NCBI GenBank assembly: GCA_002441045.1
Contig: DJWQ01000116.1
Location: 2,927-35,340 of the forward strand
Reading direction: 5' to 3'
Source of the DNA: Firmicutes bacterium UBA6226
Lineage (GTDB): Bacteria; Bacillota_A; Clostridia; Peptostreptococcales; Acidaminobacteraceae
Length of the DNA: 32,414 bases
A model generated the notes under the pieces. That model saw only the letters and a list, made by a program, of their open reading frames with translations. It did not search any database and had not been told where the DNA came from. Shown here one piece after another: positions 16,476 to 24,703 of this stretch. The stretch's first letter is position 1; every line of letters starts with the position of its first letter. The position numbers and the translations under genes are program-made.

Positions 16476-17492
16476 ATGAAAGCGAACAAACTCGATTTTA
16501 ATCATGTACCCAAAATAGAACTGCATTGTCACCTTGATGGTAGTTTAAGAACTACAACGGTGTTAAAATGGCTAAACGAAGATGAAGCGACCCAAAAATA
16601 TGATGATTTAGAAATTGTCTCTAAATTGTTAATTGCACCAGAAAATTGTGATTCACTTGACACTTATCTAGAACGTTTTCAAATCCCCGTCAAAGTTCTA
16701 CAAAGTGAAAGCAGATTAACTCAAGCGACGTATGAACTATATGAGGATGCAGCAAAAGAGAATGTGAAGTATTTAGAAGTAAGGTTTGCACCACACCTAC
16801 ATCTAGAGAAAGGACTAGACTTAAAGCGTGTAATTAGCGCTGTAGTAGAAGGGGTAAAGGCTGCTGAAGAGAATTTTGAAATTAAAGGTAACATCATACT
16901 CTCGTATCTCAGAAACACTGAGATAGAAGGCTTTTACGATATGATTGAAGCAGGTAAAGAATGGTTAGGAAAAGGCGTTGTCGCTGTTGATCTATGTGGC
17001 GGCGAACGTGATCGCTTTGCACCAAGGTTTAAAATTGCGTTTGAAAAGGCAAAATCACTTGGATATGCAGTAACGATTCACGCTGGAGAGACTGGCAGCG
17101 TTCAAAACATTGAGGATGCAGTATTTTTATTAGGTGCTACAAGAATTGGTCATGGTACTGCAATGATAAAAGACGAAAACCTACAGAAATTACTCAAACA
17201 AAATAGTATATATATTGAATGCTGCCCTACTAGTAATGTTCAAACCAAAGCCGTAGTGTCGTTCGAAATGCATCCAATGGATTTTTACTATCAAAATGGT
17301 ATTAAAGTAACCATGAATACTGATAATAGAACTGTTTCAAATACGACAATGAATGAAGAGTTCAATCAAATGCGCCAGTTTTTTAACTGGAAAGATGAAG
17401 ACGCATTTTCAGTTTTTAAACACAGTATTGAAGCATCTTTTGCTTCTGATGAAATTAAAAGTTGGCTTTTTCAGTTTATGGGGAATAACTAA
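16476..17492 (+). CDS. add: Adenosine/adenine deaminase
   Basis: The enzyme hydrolytically deaminates adenosine (or adenine) to inosine (or hypoxanthine) in purine salvage, in the cytoplasm. The 338-residue TIM-barrel amidohydrolase has metal ligands His17 and His19 in ELHCHLDGSL, His202 and catalytic Glu205 in IHAGETG, His226 in RIGHGT and Asp283 in MNTDNRTVSNT. The second Asp of the usual TDDP is Asn here, as I recall for the actinobacterial-type subgroup. ATG 16476 with AAAGGAG at 16463-16469 is chosen over an upstream in-frame TTG at 16434 that lacks a ribosome site. It is controlled by the upstream adenine riboswitch. A terminator follows, so it is monocistronic. Confidence 0.92.
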   Translation: MKANKLDFNHVPKIELHCHLDGSLRTTTVLKWLNEDEATQKYDDLEIVSKLLIAPENCDSLDTYLERFQIPVKVLQSESRLTQATYELYEDAAKENVKYLEVRFAPHLHLEKGLDLKRVISAVVEGVKAAEENFEIKGNIILSYLRNTEIEGFYDMIEAGKEWLGKGVVAVDLCGGERDRFAPRFKIAFEKAKSLGYAVTIHAGETGSVQNIEDAVFLLGATRIGHGTAMIKDENLQKLLKQNSIYIECCPTSNVQTKAVVSFEMHPMDFYYQNGIKVTMNTDNRTVSNTTMNEEFNQMRQFFNWKDEDAFSVFKHSIEASFASDEIKSWLFQFMGNN

Positions 17493-17517
17493 ATAGAGTA
17501 AGAGTGTCTCTATCTTA

Positions 17518-17565
17518 AAGAGGCTATTGCTTATTGATCATACAATTGCAAGAGCTTCTTTTTTT
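17518..17565 (+). terminator. Intrinsic terminator after add
   Basis: AAGAGGCTATTGC pairs with GCAAGAGCTTCTT (one mismatch, one G-U) around an A/T-rich loop and runs into a T-tract ending at 17565. It lies 25 bases after the deaminase stop. Confidence 0.8.
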
Positions 17566-17640
17566 CATATAAAAAGTAGTTTAAAATTAATGGAATAATG
17601 ATACAGTTTTACAAAATACTTATGAAAAAGGTCGCTTATA

Positions 17641-17659
17641 GGTTATGATAATAATAACC
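17641..17659. repeat. Small inverted repeat in the leader of the GGDEF-EAL gene
   Basis: GGTTAT and ATAACC flank a 7-base centre 31 bases before the ATG. A possible -10 (TATGAT, 17644-17649) lies inside it, but no good -35 is visible. It might be an operator or chance. The rest of the interval 17566-17689 holds nothing else I can name. Confidence 0.25.
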
Positions 17660-17689
17660 ACATTACATAAAAGAAGAAAGAGGTGAATC

Positions 17690-20584
17690 ATGTATTTTCG
17701 CAGATTTTTTTCCATTATGATACTCTTATACCTCATAGTTTGTGTTTTTAGCGGAATACCTGTATTTGGTGAAAGTGATAAGCAAGTATTGATTATTAAT
17801 TCTTATCATTATGGTTTGTCATGGACAGATGATATCGATCGTGGTGTGATCGATACAATTAAAGAAAGCTATGATAACACAAGAATTTTTGTCGAATACA
17901 TTGATTGGAAAGAATACCCAACTGAGAGAGCGCTTGAACTTTTCAATGAAATGATTCAATATAAGTATGCAAATAAGAAAATAGACTTAGTAGTAACAAC
18001 TGATGATGCAGCTTTAACTTATGTAATGGGGCAACGTGACACAGTTTTTAAAGAGGTGCCTATTGTATCAAGTGGTGTAAGTAAAGACAATTATGATTTG
18101 CTAACGAAGGGCGATCCGCTGATTACCGGTGTTATAGAACAGGTTGATATACATTCCACCATAGAAGTTGCGCTTAGTGTGAACCCTGATTTGCATCAGC
18201 TTTATATCGTACACGATCAAACTGAAAGTGGTAAAGCAATGACCGACGCTACAATTCAGACGCTTGCTAATTGGTATCCTGATATTGAGCCAATCGTCAT
18301 TACAGATATGAGTATTGACCAAATAATTGAAGAAGTTGGTAAACTAAAATCATCAGATGCGATTTTGATGACAGCGTATTATTCAGATATAAACGGTAGA
18401 ACAATAGATTTTGAAGACATGATTCGAAGCGTAAGTGAAGCCACACAAGCGCCTGTCTTTTCACTTTATGATTTTGCTCTTAACAATGGCGCCTTGGGTG
18501 GTAGCTTGCTGAGTGGTAGAGAGACCGGCAAGCGTGCAGGAGAGCTTTCTGTAGAGATACTTGGAGGTGCATTGCCAGCACAGCTACCACTAGTGACAGA
18601 GGGGTTTCACATTAATGCAATCGATTATAATGTTGCAACGGCATTTAATATAAATGTGAACCATCTTTCAGATGACATTACGATTATCAATAGGCCGATC
18701 TCTTTATATGAGCAATACAAGGCACAAATTATTACAGTTTTAATAATAATGGGTTTAATGGTAATTTTTATAGTGATATTGACCTATGCTTTACGGAAAA
18801 CTGTTAAACTTAAAAATGAACTTACTGAGAAGCATTTTGAGCAAATACAATTAAACGAGGAGTTAACGGCTTCTGAGGAAGAACTCAAGGCACAATTTGA
18901 AGCACTTAATGAGTTGTTTGATGAACTTCAAATGAGTAAAGAACAAAACGAGTTAATCTTAGATGCCATTAGAGATACTGTTTTAGACTGGAACATTAAA
19001 GACGACTACCTCAATATTTCAGAGCGATGGGCGATTTCGTCTGGTGCAGCAGCTGCTGAAAAGAAAAGACCAACGTTTTTATATGAGTTTATTCATCCTG
19101 AAGATATCCTTCAATTAAAACCTTATTTTGAGGATGAGATCCCAGAAGGTGTAAATGACTTCAGTTCTCAAATAAGGATCTTATCGGATAATAGTCGATA
19201 CAAATGGTACCTATTAAAGGGCGCTATAAAAAGAGATCGTGATGGGATTGCGACGAGAATGATTTGTTCATTTACGGACATTCACGCGATTAAGCAAATG
19301 GAAGATCAAATTAGACATGTCGCTTTTCATGATAGTTTGACAGGATTACCAAATAAAAATGCACTTGAAGCTGAAGTTAGAAAAGAAGCGAATGGGAAGT
19401 TTGGAATTCTAATAGCAGATATAGACCACTTTAAACGCATAAATGATACAATGGGACACCGATTTGGTGATAAATACATTCAAACTATCGGAAAAATGTT
19501 AGCGCTTAATCTCGGCCCAAACAGCAAAATTTATCGTATATCAGGTGATGAGTTTATCATTTATCATAAGACAACTGATACGAGAGAGTTAGAGTCGTTG
19601 GGCAAGCATTTACTTCATATTATGAATCGAGTCATTCAAGTTGAGTACAGTAATTTCTCAAATAGTATCAGTATTGGTATTGCCATGTATCCAGAAGATG
19701 GTGATAATATCGACGATCTAATTACAAGGGCTGATCTTGCGATGTATAAGTCTAAGGAATCTGGGCGTGGCAAGTCATCGAGATATGATGCTTCGATGTT
19801 TGAACGCATTAAATGGCGTGTTGAAAGAGAAGAGGCTTTAAAACTTGCACTCCCGAATCAAGAGCTCAGTTTGGCTTATCAACCACAGGTGGATTCTATA
19901 ACTCAAGAAATTATAGGATTTGAAGCATTGTTAAGATGGGATCATCCGACGTTGGGTAGAATTTCACCACTGGACTTTATCCCTATAGCTGAGGAAACGC
20001 AACTTATAATGCCAATTGGCAGATGGGTCATAGAGAACGCACTGTCTTTTATCTCTAATGTTAAGGACTTAACTGCTAAGCGAATTCATATTTCAGTGAA
20101 TGTGTCTGTACTTCAATTGATGCAAGAAGACTTTGAGGAGATGATCTTAGAGTTATTGAGTATTTATAGAGTCTCACCAGATCAATTTATCATTGAGATA
20201 ACCGAGTCTGTTCTGATGCAAGCAATAGAAGCTTCGGTAGCAAAACTAGAAAGACTTCAGTCTACTGGGGTAAAGGTTGCACTAGACGATTTTGGTACTG
20301 GCTACTCATCACTCTCTTATCTTAAGAATCTACCAATTGATATCCTTAAGATTGATAAATCTTTTATAGATGTTCTAGGCGTATCAAAGAGCCATGATGA
20401 TTTAGTAGAAATCATTATTCGTCTAGGTCAACAACTAGACATGCATCTAGTAGCAGAGGGCGTTGAGACTGAAGCGCAACTAGAAAAACTAAAAGCAATT
20501 AATTGTGATGCGATACAAGGATATTTATTTTCCAAACCAGTGGATGCAATCGTAGCAAAAGAACTTTTAAAAAAGAACTTGTAA
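17690..20584 (+). CDS. Membrane GGDEF-EAL protein with ABC-type periplasmic binding domain
   Basis: The 964-residue cyclic-di-GMP enzyme has a signal/anchor helix (about 8-27) and an extracytoplasmic domain (29-340) resembling ABC_sub_bind (PF04392) binding proteins (VLIINSYHYGLSWTDD start). A transmembrane helix (about 346-368), a coiled coil and a PAS-like domain (420-535) follow. GGDEF (about 545-700) has SGDEF at 618-622 in place of GGDEF and no RxxD inhibitory site five residues before it. EAL (715-960) has EALLRW (E745), DDFGTGYSS and EGVET intact. So phosphodiesterase activity is likely, and cyclase activity is possible but uncertain. An AGAGGTG site precedes the ATG. It stands alone between two terminators and presumably adjusts c-di-GMP to an extracellular ligand. 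Confidence 0.93.
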   Translation: MYFRRFFSIMILLYLIVCVFSGIPVFGESDKQVLIINSYHYGLSWTDDIDRGVIDTIKESYDNTRIFVEYIDWKEYPTERALELFNEMIQYKYANKKIDLVVTTDDAALTYVMGQRDTVFKEVPIVSSGVSKDNYDLLTKGDPLITGVIEQVDIHSTIEVALSVNPDLHQLYIVHDQTESGKAMTDATIQTLANWYPDIEPIVITDMSIDQIIEEVGKLKSSDAILMTAYYSDINGRTIDFEDMIRSVSEATQAPVFSLYDFALNNGALGGSLLSGRETGKRAGELSVEILGGALPAQLPLVTEGFHINAIDYNVATAFNINVNHLSDDITIINRPISLYEQYKAQIITVLIIMGLMVIFIVILTYALRKTVKLKNELTEKHFEQIQLNEELTASEEELKAQFEALNELFDELQMSKEQNELILDAIRDTVLDWNIKDDYLNISERWAISSGAAAAEKKRPTFLYEFIHPEDILQLKPYFEDEIPEGVNDFSSQIRILSDNSRYKWYLLKGAIKRDRDGIATRMICSFTDIHAIKQMEDQIRHVAFHDSLTGLPNKNALEAEVRKEANGKFGILIADIDHFKRINDTMGHRFGDKYIQTIGKMLALNLGPNSKIYRISGDEFIIYHKTTDTRELESLGKHLLHIMNRVIQVEYSNFSNSISIGIAMYPEDGDNIDDLITRADLAMYKSKESGRGKSSRYDASMFERIKWRVEREEALKLALPNQELSLAYQPQVDSITQEIIGFEALLRWDHPTLGRISPLDFIPIAEETQLIMPIGRWVIENALSFISNVKDLTAKRIHISVNVSVLQLMQEDFEEMILELLSIYRVSPDQFIIEITESVLMQAIEASVAKLERLQSTGVKVALDDFGTGYSSLSYLKNLPIDILKIDKSFIDVLGVSKSHDDLVEIIIRLGQQLDMHLVAEGVETEAQLEKLKAINCDAIQGYLFSKPVDAIVAKELLKKNL

Positions 20585-20606
20585 AATAAAAAGATAAGTG
20601 TAAAAT
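20579..20606 (+). promoter_or_regulatory. Candidate promoter of the tetR-MMPL operon
   Basis: TTGTAA (20579-20584, overlapping the stop of the previous gene), a 16-base spacer and TAAAAT (20601-20606) make a moderate promoter. The predicted start near 20613 falls inside the left arm of the adjoining palindrome, so this transcript would not carry the full terminator hairpin. Confidence 0.4.
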
Positions 20607-20637
20607 AAAGTGAGTAAGCACTCACTTTATTTTTTTG
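20605..20637 (+). terminator. Perfect palindrome with T-run: terminator and probable TetR operator
   Basis: ATAAAGTGAGT (20605-20615) and ACTCACTTTAT (20620-20630) are exact inverted repeats around AAGC, followed by a T-run. As RNA it is an intrinsic terminator for the GGDEF-EAL gene. As DNA the GAGTNNNNACTC core is typical of TetR-family operators, and it sits 45 bases before a tetR-type gene. One element may serve both ends. Confidence 0.7.
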
Positions 20638-20674
20638 TTTTTAATCTATTCAAATTAAACGAATAAGGAGGAAA

Positions 20675-21334
20675 ATGGGTTTGGATTTAACTATTTTCGA
20701 ACAACTGCTATCTGAAACCAAACAAACTTCCAAACAGACAGATAAGCTTTTGAGAATCGACTTATCAGCGATTGAACTGTTTGCTGAAAAAGGGTATGCC
20801 AATACAAGCACGAAAGAAATTGCAACGCGAGCTGAAGTTGCAGAAGGAACTATATTTAAGCACTATAGGACAAAAGAAAACTTGCTTCTGAATATACTTT
20901 TAAAATTTTTGAATGTCCTAATGCCATCTATGAAGAAAGAAATCTTAGAAAAACTCTCGCAGCAAGAGTTTTGTTCATTTAGCGAATTCTTTGATTTTTT
21001 TCTTAGGAATAGAATTGACTTTATAATAATTAATCGAGATGTTTTTAGAATCTTTATCAAAGAACTGATCTATAACGATGACCTTAGAACGCTATTATTT
21101 TCTAACTCAGCTTCAGACATCGTTGACGTCATCTATAAGTATTATGATCAGTTTAAAGCATCTGGTGAGTTAAGACAGGTTGATAATGCCATTATGCTCA
21201 AATTCATGCTAAAAACGGTACTCGCCGATGCGGTTTGGACATTTATGCTAACGGATCACTATCTTAATCTAGACATTGATCAGTGGATAAAAGAAAGAAC
21301 AGACGAGTTTCTATTAGGAATGGGGAACAAATAA
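20675..21334 (+). CDS. TetR/AcrR-family repressor
   Basis: The 219-residue protein has an N-terminal TetR helix-turn-helix (about 25-70): IELFAEKGYANTSTKEIA, then TRAEVAEGTIFKHYRTKENLL. The ligand-binding helical C-terminal part is diverged and gives no effector. The ATG is only 3 bases after AAGGAGG; a TTG at 20681 would have better spacing (9 bases), so the start is ambiguous by two codons. It is followed 30 bases later by an MMPL/RND exporter gene in the same direction, the usual regulator-pump arrangement. A perfect palindrome 45 bases upstream is the likely operator. Confidence 0.9.
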   Translation: MGLDLTIFEQLLSETKQTSKQTDKLLRIDLSAIELFAEKGYANTSTKEIATRAEVAEGTIFKHYRTKENLLLNILLKFLNVLMPSMKKEILEKLSQQEFCSFSEFFDFFLRNRIDFIIINRDVFRIFIKELIYNDDLRTLLFSNSASDIVDVIYKYYDQFKASGELRQVDNAIMLKFMLKTVLADAVWTFMLTDHYLNLDIDQWIKERTDEFLLGMGNK

Positions 21335-21364
21335 ATAATTCATTTAAATAAGGGGATGTATCCT

Positions 21365-23383
21365 ATGAAAAAGTATATTGATTTTATTTATAAGTTTAAG
21401 AAGTCTTTGATGCTTTTATTCGTTATTATTAATATCACAGCTATCTATGGTGTTTTTCAACTAAAAATTCAAACTAACTTTGACATATTCAAAATTGAAA
21501 ATAGTCAATACCAAGAGAATATGAATATATTGGTAGATGAGTTCAGTACAAGTGACCAGATGATCATTATGATTAGTAACTATGATCAGGTCACTGAACA
21601 AGTCACTCAGTTTGAAAACAAACTAGAAGCAATGGATACGATTAAATATGTTAAACGAGTAGAATCAACAAATGGGCTCCCTGAGATTGACGCACTGAAA
21701 ACAACTAAAGAGATCGACGGTGTCACTTATGGGATTATAACCGTGTTTCCAGATGAAGACTTTCGATTTGCAGATCTAAAGGGCATCGAAACTTTACTAG
21801 AGGACAATGCCTTTGATTATGCAATCAGCGGTAACCAGTATATGCAAAATAAGATATTTGATTATTTACTTTATATCTTATTATTAATTCCACCTTCAGC
21901 ACTTTTTATATTATTTAATATCTTCCGACTACAGATGCGCTCAGCTAAAGCAACGCTCTTATCAATCATGCCAGCAGGTATAGCTGCGCTTTGGACACTT
22001 GGATTCGCTGGACTTATTGGCAATGAGATCTCCATTTTAACCGTTCTAGCTCCGATTTTTACAATTATCATCGGTAGTGCAGATGGGTTACACTTTATCT
22101 CACATGTTCAAGAGCATCTTGAATCAGGTGATGATATGCGAGCAAGCTTGACCAAAACGTTAAAAATGGTAGGTATGCCAATGGTTATTACAACTGTGAC
22201 TTCAGTTGCTGGTTTTATTTCACTATTGTTCATGCAAACAAAAGCCATTTACGACCTTGCGATATTCGCATCAATTGGAATTACGCTTGCGGGAATCGCA
22301 ACTTGGTTTATAGTACCTTTGATTAATAGCTTTGAAAAACTCGACATACACAAAAAGAAAAATACCAAAGCCATTGACATCAATTTAAGAAAATTATGGG
22401 GAAAACCAGCCCTTATCCTAACACTTGTAGTTATTGTCACCTCAGTCATTTTCGTTCCTAAAATTCAAACAGAGTTCAATCAGCTCATGATGTATAAATC
22501 GTCAACAGAGGTTTCAAAGAGTTTTTCCAAAATTATGGATGTAAATGATGGTACTATACCCATTTTTGCACTTGTGCCATATTCTGGTAACCCATTATCA
22601 AGCGAAACCACTGATTTGGTGAACCAATTCTCAACTGCTATGAAGAATGAGGCCAATGTAACTAAAATTGTTTCGATCAATGAAATTGTATCAACCATTC
22701 AAGCGCAAGGTATTACATTTGACCCGCGTATGCTAATGGGAAGTGACATCGCAAGTGAATTTGTCAGTGGTGCGTATGTAAAAGTCATCATCTTTCCAAA
22801 GGATTTGAACAATGCAACGATTGAGGAAATAGAGCGTGTCGGAAACGACTTCCCTGAAATCAAACTTGCAGGAACACAATTAACGATGTATGAATTAAAT
22901 CAGTCCATGATTTCAGGACAGAAAATCAGCTTGACGATGGCGTTTATTTTAGTTTTCGCTTTTTTATGGATGAGCCTCAGAAAGTTCATACCAAGCTTTT
23001 TAGCTTTAATTCCTATATTGGTAACTACGTTGGCCTTATTTGGTTTTTTAGGACTAACAGGCATATCGCTAAACTTGTTTACAACAACTTTATTTAGCAT
23101 CACTATAGGTGTAGGGATTGATTATGCCATTCATTATACTTCTATCTATCAAGCCTATGTGAGAGAAGGACTTGGTAGTTCGGAGGCCGTGGAACGAGCT
23201 TATCGTTTTTCACAAAGGCCAATAATTGCTAATGCACTAGGATTTTCAGTAGGTTTAAGCGTTCTGATGTTTTCACCACTTAAAGTACATTTTTATGTTT
23301 CTTCATTAATGTGGGTTTCGATGATTTTATCCTCAATATTAAGTTTAACGCTACTACCAACACTGCTAAGAAAACTCAAATAG
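21365..23383 (+). CDS. MMPL/RND-family exporter
   Basis: This 672-residue proton-driven membrane transporter has twelve predicted helices in two repeats. Each repeat starts with one helix, then a large extracytoplasmic loop (about 35-160 and 375-520) and five clustered helices. The fourth helix of each half carries an Asp (Asp240 in IGSADGLHF, Asp586 in GVGIDYAIH), the usual RND energy-coupling position. The size and layout match the COG1033 type of predicted exporter, shorter than AcrB. Lipid-like, sterol-like or antibiotic substrates occur in the family; none can be chosen here. ATG 21365 is preferred over ATG 21356, which abuts the AAGGGG ribosome site. It is probably repressed by the preceding TetR. 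Confidence 0.9.
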   Translation: MKKYIDFIYKFKKSLMLLFVIINITAIYGVFQLKIQTNFDIFKIENSQYQENMNILVDEFSTSDQMIIMISNYDQVTEQVTQFENKLEAMDTIKYVKRVESTNGLPEIDALKTTKEIDGVTYGIITVFPDEDFRFADLKGIETLLEDNAFDYAISGNQYMQNKIFDYLLYILLLIPPSALFILFNIFRLQMRSAKATLLSIMPAGIAALWTLGFAGLIGNEISILTVLAPIFTIIIGSADGLHFISHVQEHLESGDDMRASLTKTLKMVGMPMVITTVTSVAGFISLLFMQTKAIYDLAIFASIGITLAGIATWFIVPLINSFEKLDIHKKKNTKAIDINLRKLWGKPALILTLVVIVTSVIFVPKIQTEFNQLMMYKSSTEVSKSFSKIMDVNDGTIPIFALVPYSGNPLSSETTDLVNQFSTAMKNEANVTKIVSINEIVSTIQAQGITFDPRMLMGSDIASEFVSGAYVKVIIFPKDLNNATIEEIERVGNDFPEIKLAGTQLTMYELNQSMISGQKISLTMAFILVFAFLWMSLRKFIPSFLALIPILVTTLALFGFLGLTGISLNLFTTTLFSITIGVGIDYAIHYTSIYQAYVREGLGSSEAVERAYRFSQRPIIANALGFSVGLSVLMFSPLKVHFYVSSLMWVSMILSSILSLTLLPTLLRKLK

Positions 23384-23416
23384 GAAATCACTTAGATTAA
23401 TTAAGAGGACGAACTA

Positions 23417-23444
23417 TTGAAATACGAGGAATTTAGGTTATAAT
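23417..23444 (+). promoter_or_regulatory. Promoter of the SLH-domain protein gene
   Basis: TTGAAA (23417-23422), a 16-base spacer and a perfect TATAAT (23439-23444) predict a start near 23451, giving a leader of about 19 bases with GGAGGT at 23460-23465. It is the best consensus promoter on the plus strand of the window. Confidence 0.75.
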
Positions 23445-23469
23445 GGTCTTACTGATACTGGAGGTAGAA

Positions 23470-24540
23470 ATGACTAAAAAATTAAAAAAACTTTTGTTCG
23501 TAGTAATTGTGGTTATGTTATCTTTATCAATGTCATTCTCAATGGCTACAGTGAATCCATTGCTAACAGGTAAGCCTTCTCCATGGGCAGAAGCGGACAT
23601 CAATACACTTGCATCGTATGACCAACTGAATCAAGAGGCTTTCAATAACTATCAGTCAGAAATTACTCGACTAGAGTTTATTTATTTAGCGGTAAGACTG
23701 TATGAAAATCTAAATCAAACCGATATTACACCAGATCTAGCGATTACGTTTGAGGATACTGAGAATCTTTATGCCTTAAAAGGTGCGACAATTGGGATTA
23801 CATCTGGTGTAGGTAATGGCAACTTTGGACCAGAACAGTTGTTAACGCGTGAACAAATGGCAACTATGATGATGAAAGTTCTTACGCTTTCAGGTGTTGA
23901 ACTGGAGAAAACCACAGTCGCCTTTAGTGATGACGCTTTAATTAGCGATTATGCAAAGGAGAGTATATACAAAGCGGCAAATTACGGTATTATTAACGGT
24001 TATAATGGCGCGGTAAATCCCAAAGGATATGCAAAAATTGAACAAACCCTTTTAGTATATAAGAATATGTTTGACACCTTTTCAAAACAAGTTCGTCCAT
24101 CTTTTAGTTCAACAGATGAAATGAACGATTATTTGATTAACAATTATCCAACATTAATTTTAAATCGTATTAATGTTGGATTTGATAGCTATCAGTGTAT
24201 TGAACTTGCAGATGGTGGTTTATCTATCAATGCAACTGTTGAGAAAAACGGATTAGTAGAATATTTAAAAGCTGAAGGTGTAAGCGCAGCTCAGCTAGCG
24301 CTCGAAACCAAAGCCCAAGCAGATTTATTCAAAGTAATTTTTGGTAGAGAAGTGACTTTTAGCATTGTCTACTCGTTCTATCAATCAGCTTATCCATCTG
24401 AGTTCGTCGATAATTATCTATATGAAGAATCGGTTGTATATGATAGAAACCTAGAAAAGTGGGCAATATACTTTCCTTTGATTTGTGTCATTACCGATGA
24501 ACCTTATTATTTCACTTATAAATCTTCCTATTATTATTAA
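23470..24540 (+). CDS. Secreted SLH-domain protein
   Basis: The 356-residue protein has a signal peptide (MTKKLKKLLFVVIVVMLSLS, then SMSFSMA, cleavage about residue 25). SLH-like modules follow: a diverged one at about 35-85, one with FEDTENLYALKGATIGITSG and FGPEQLLTREQMATMMMKVL (about 93-145), and one with ISDYAKESIYKAANYGIING (about 155-205). SLH modules bind pyruvylated secondary cell-wall polymers, so it should sit on the outer wall. The last 150 residues are aromatic-rich and do not match a family I know. ATG 23470 is chosen because GGAGGT lies just before it and the signal peptide then starts correctly. It is monocistronic with its own promoter and terminator. Confidence 0.85.
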   Translation: MTKKLKKLLFVVIVVMLSLSMSFSMATVNPLLTGKPSPWAEADINTLASYDQLNQEAFNNYQSEITRLEFIYLAVRLYENLNQTDITPDLAITFEDTENLYALKGATIGITSGVGNGNFGPEQLLTREQMATMMMKVLTLSGVELEKTTVAFSDDALISDYAKESIYKAANYGIINGYNGAVNPKGYAKIEQTLLVYKNMFDTFSKQVRPSFSSTDEMNDYLINNYPTLILNRINVGFDSYQCIELADGGLSINATVEKNGLVEYLKAEGVSAAQLALETKAQADLFKVIFGREVTFSIVYSFYQSAYPSEFVDNYLYEESVVYDRNLEKWAIYFPLICVITDEPYYFTYKSSYYY

Positions 24541-24573
24541 TGGAAAAGTTAATAGATTATTAGTATAAACGGG

Positions 24574-24613
24574 GACTCATCAGCTTTACACTAAAGCAGA
24601 TGGGTCTTTTTTT
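24574..24613 (+). terminator. Intrinsic terminator after the SLH gene
   Basis: GACTCATC pairs with GATGGGTC and, inside it, GCTTTA with TAAAGC around CAC, with one A-A mismatch between the two helices. Seven T residues follow (24607-24613). The remaining interval up to 24703 is A/T rich; a TATAAA at 24678-24683 is possible as -10 but has no matching -35. Confidence 0.85.
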
Positions 24614-24703
24614 ACTTTAAATTTTCTGTTTGTTATCCTAAAACAAGCGTAAAAAACGATTATTGTGGTAAATACATTATAAAAGATGAAAAGTGAGGCG
24701 CTT

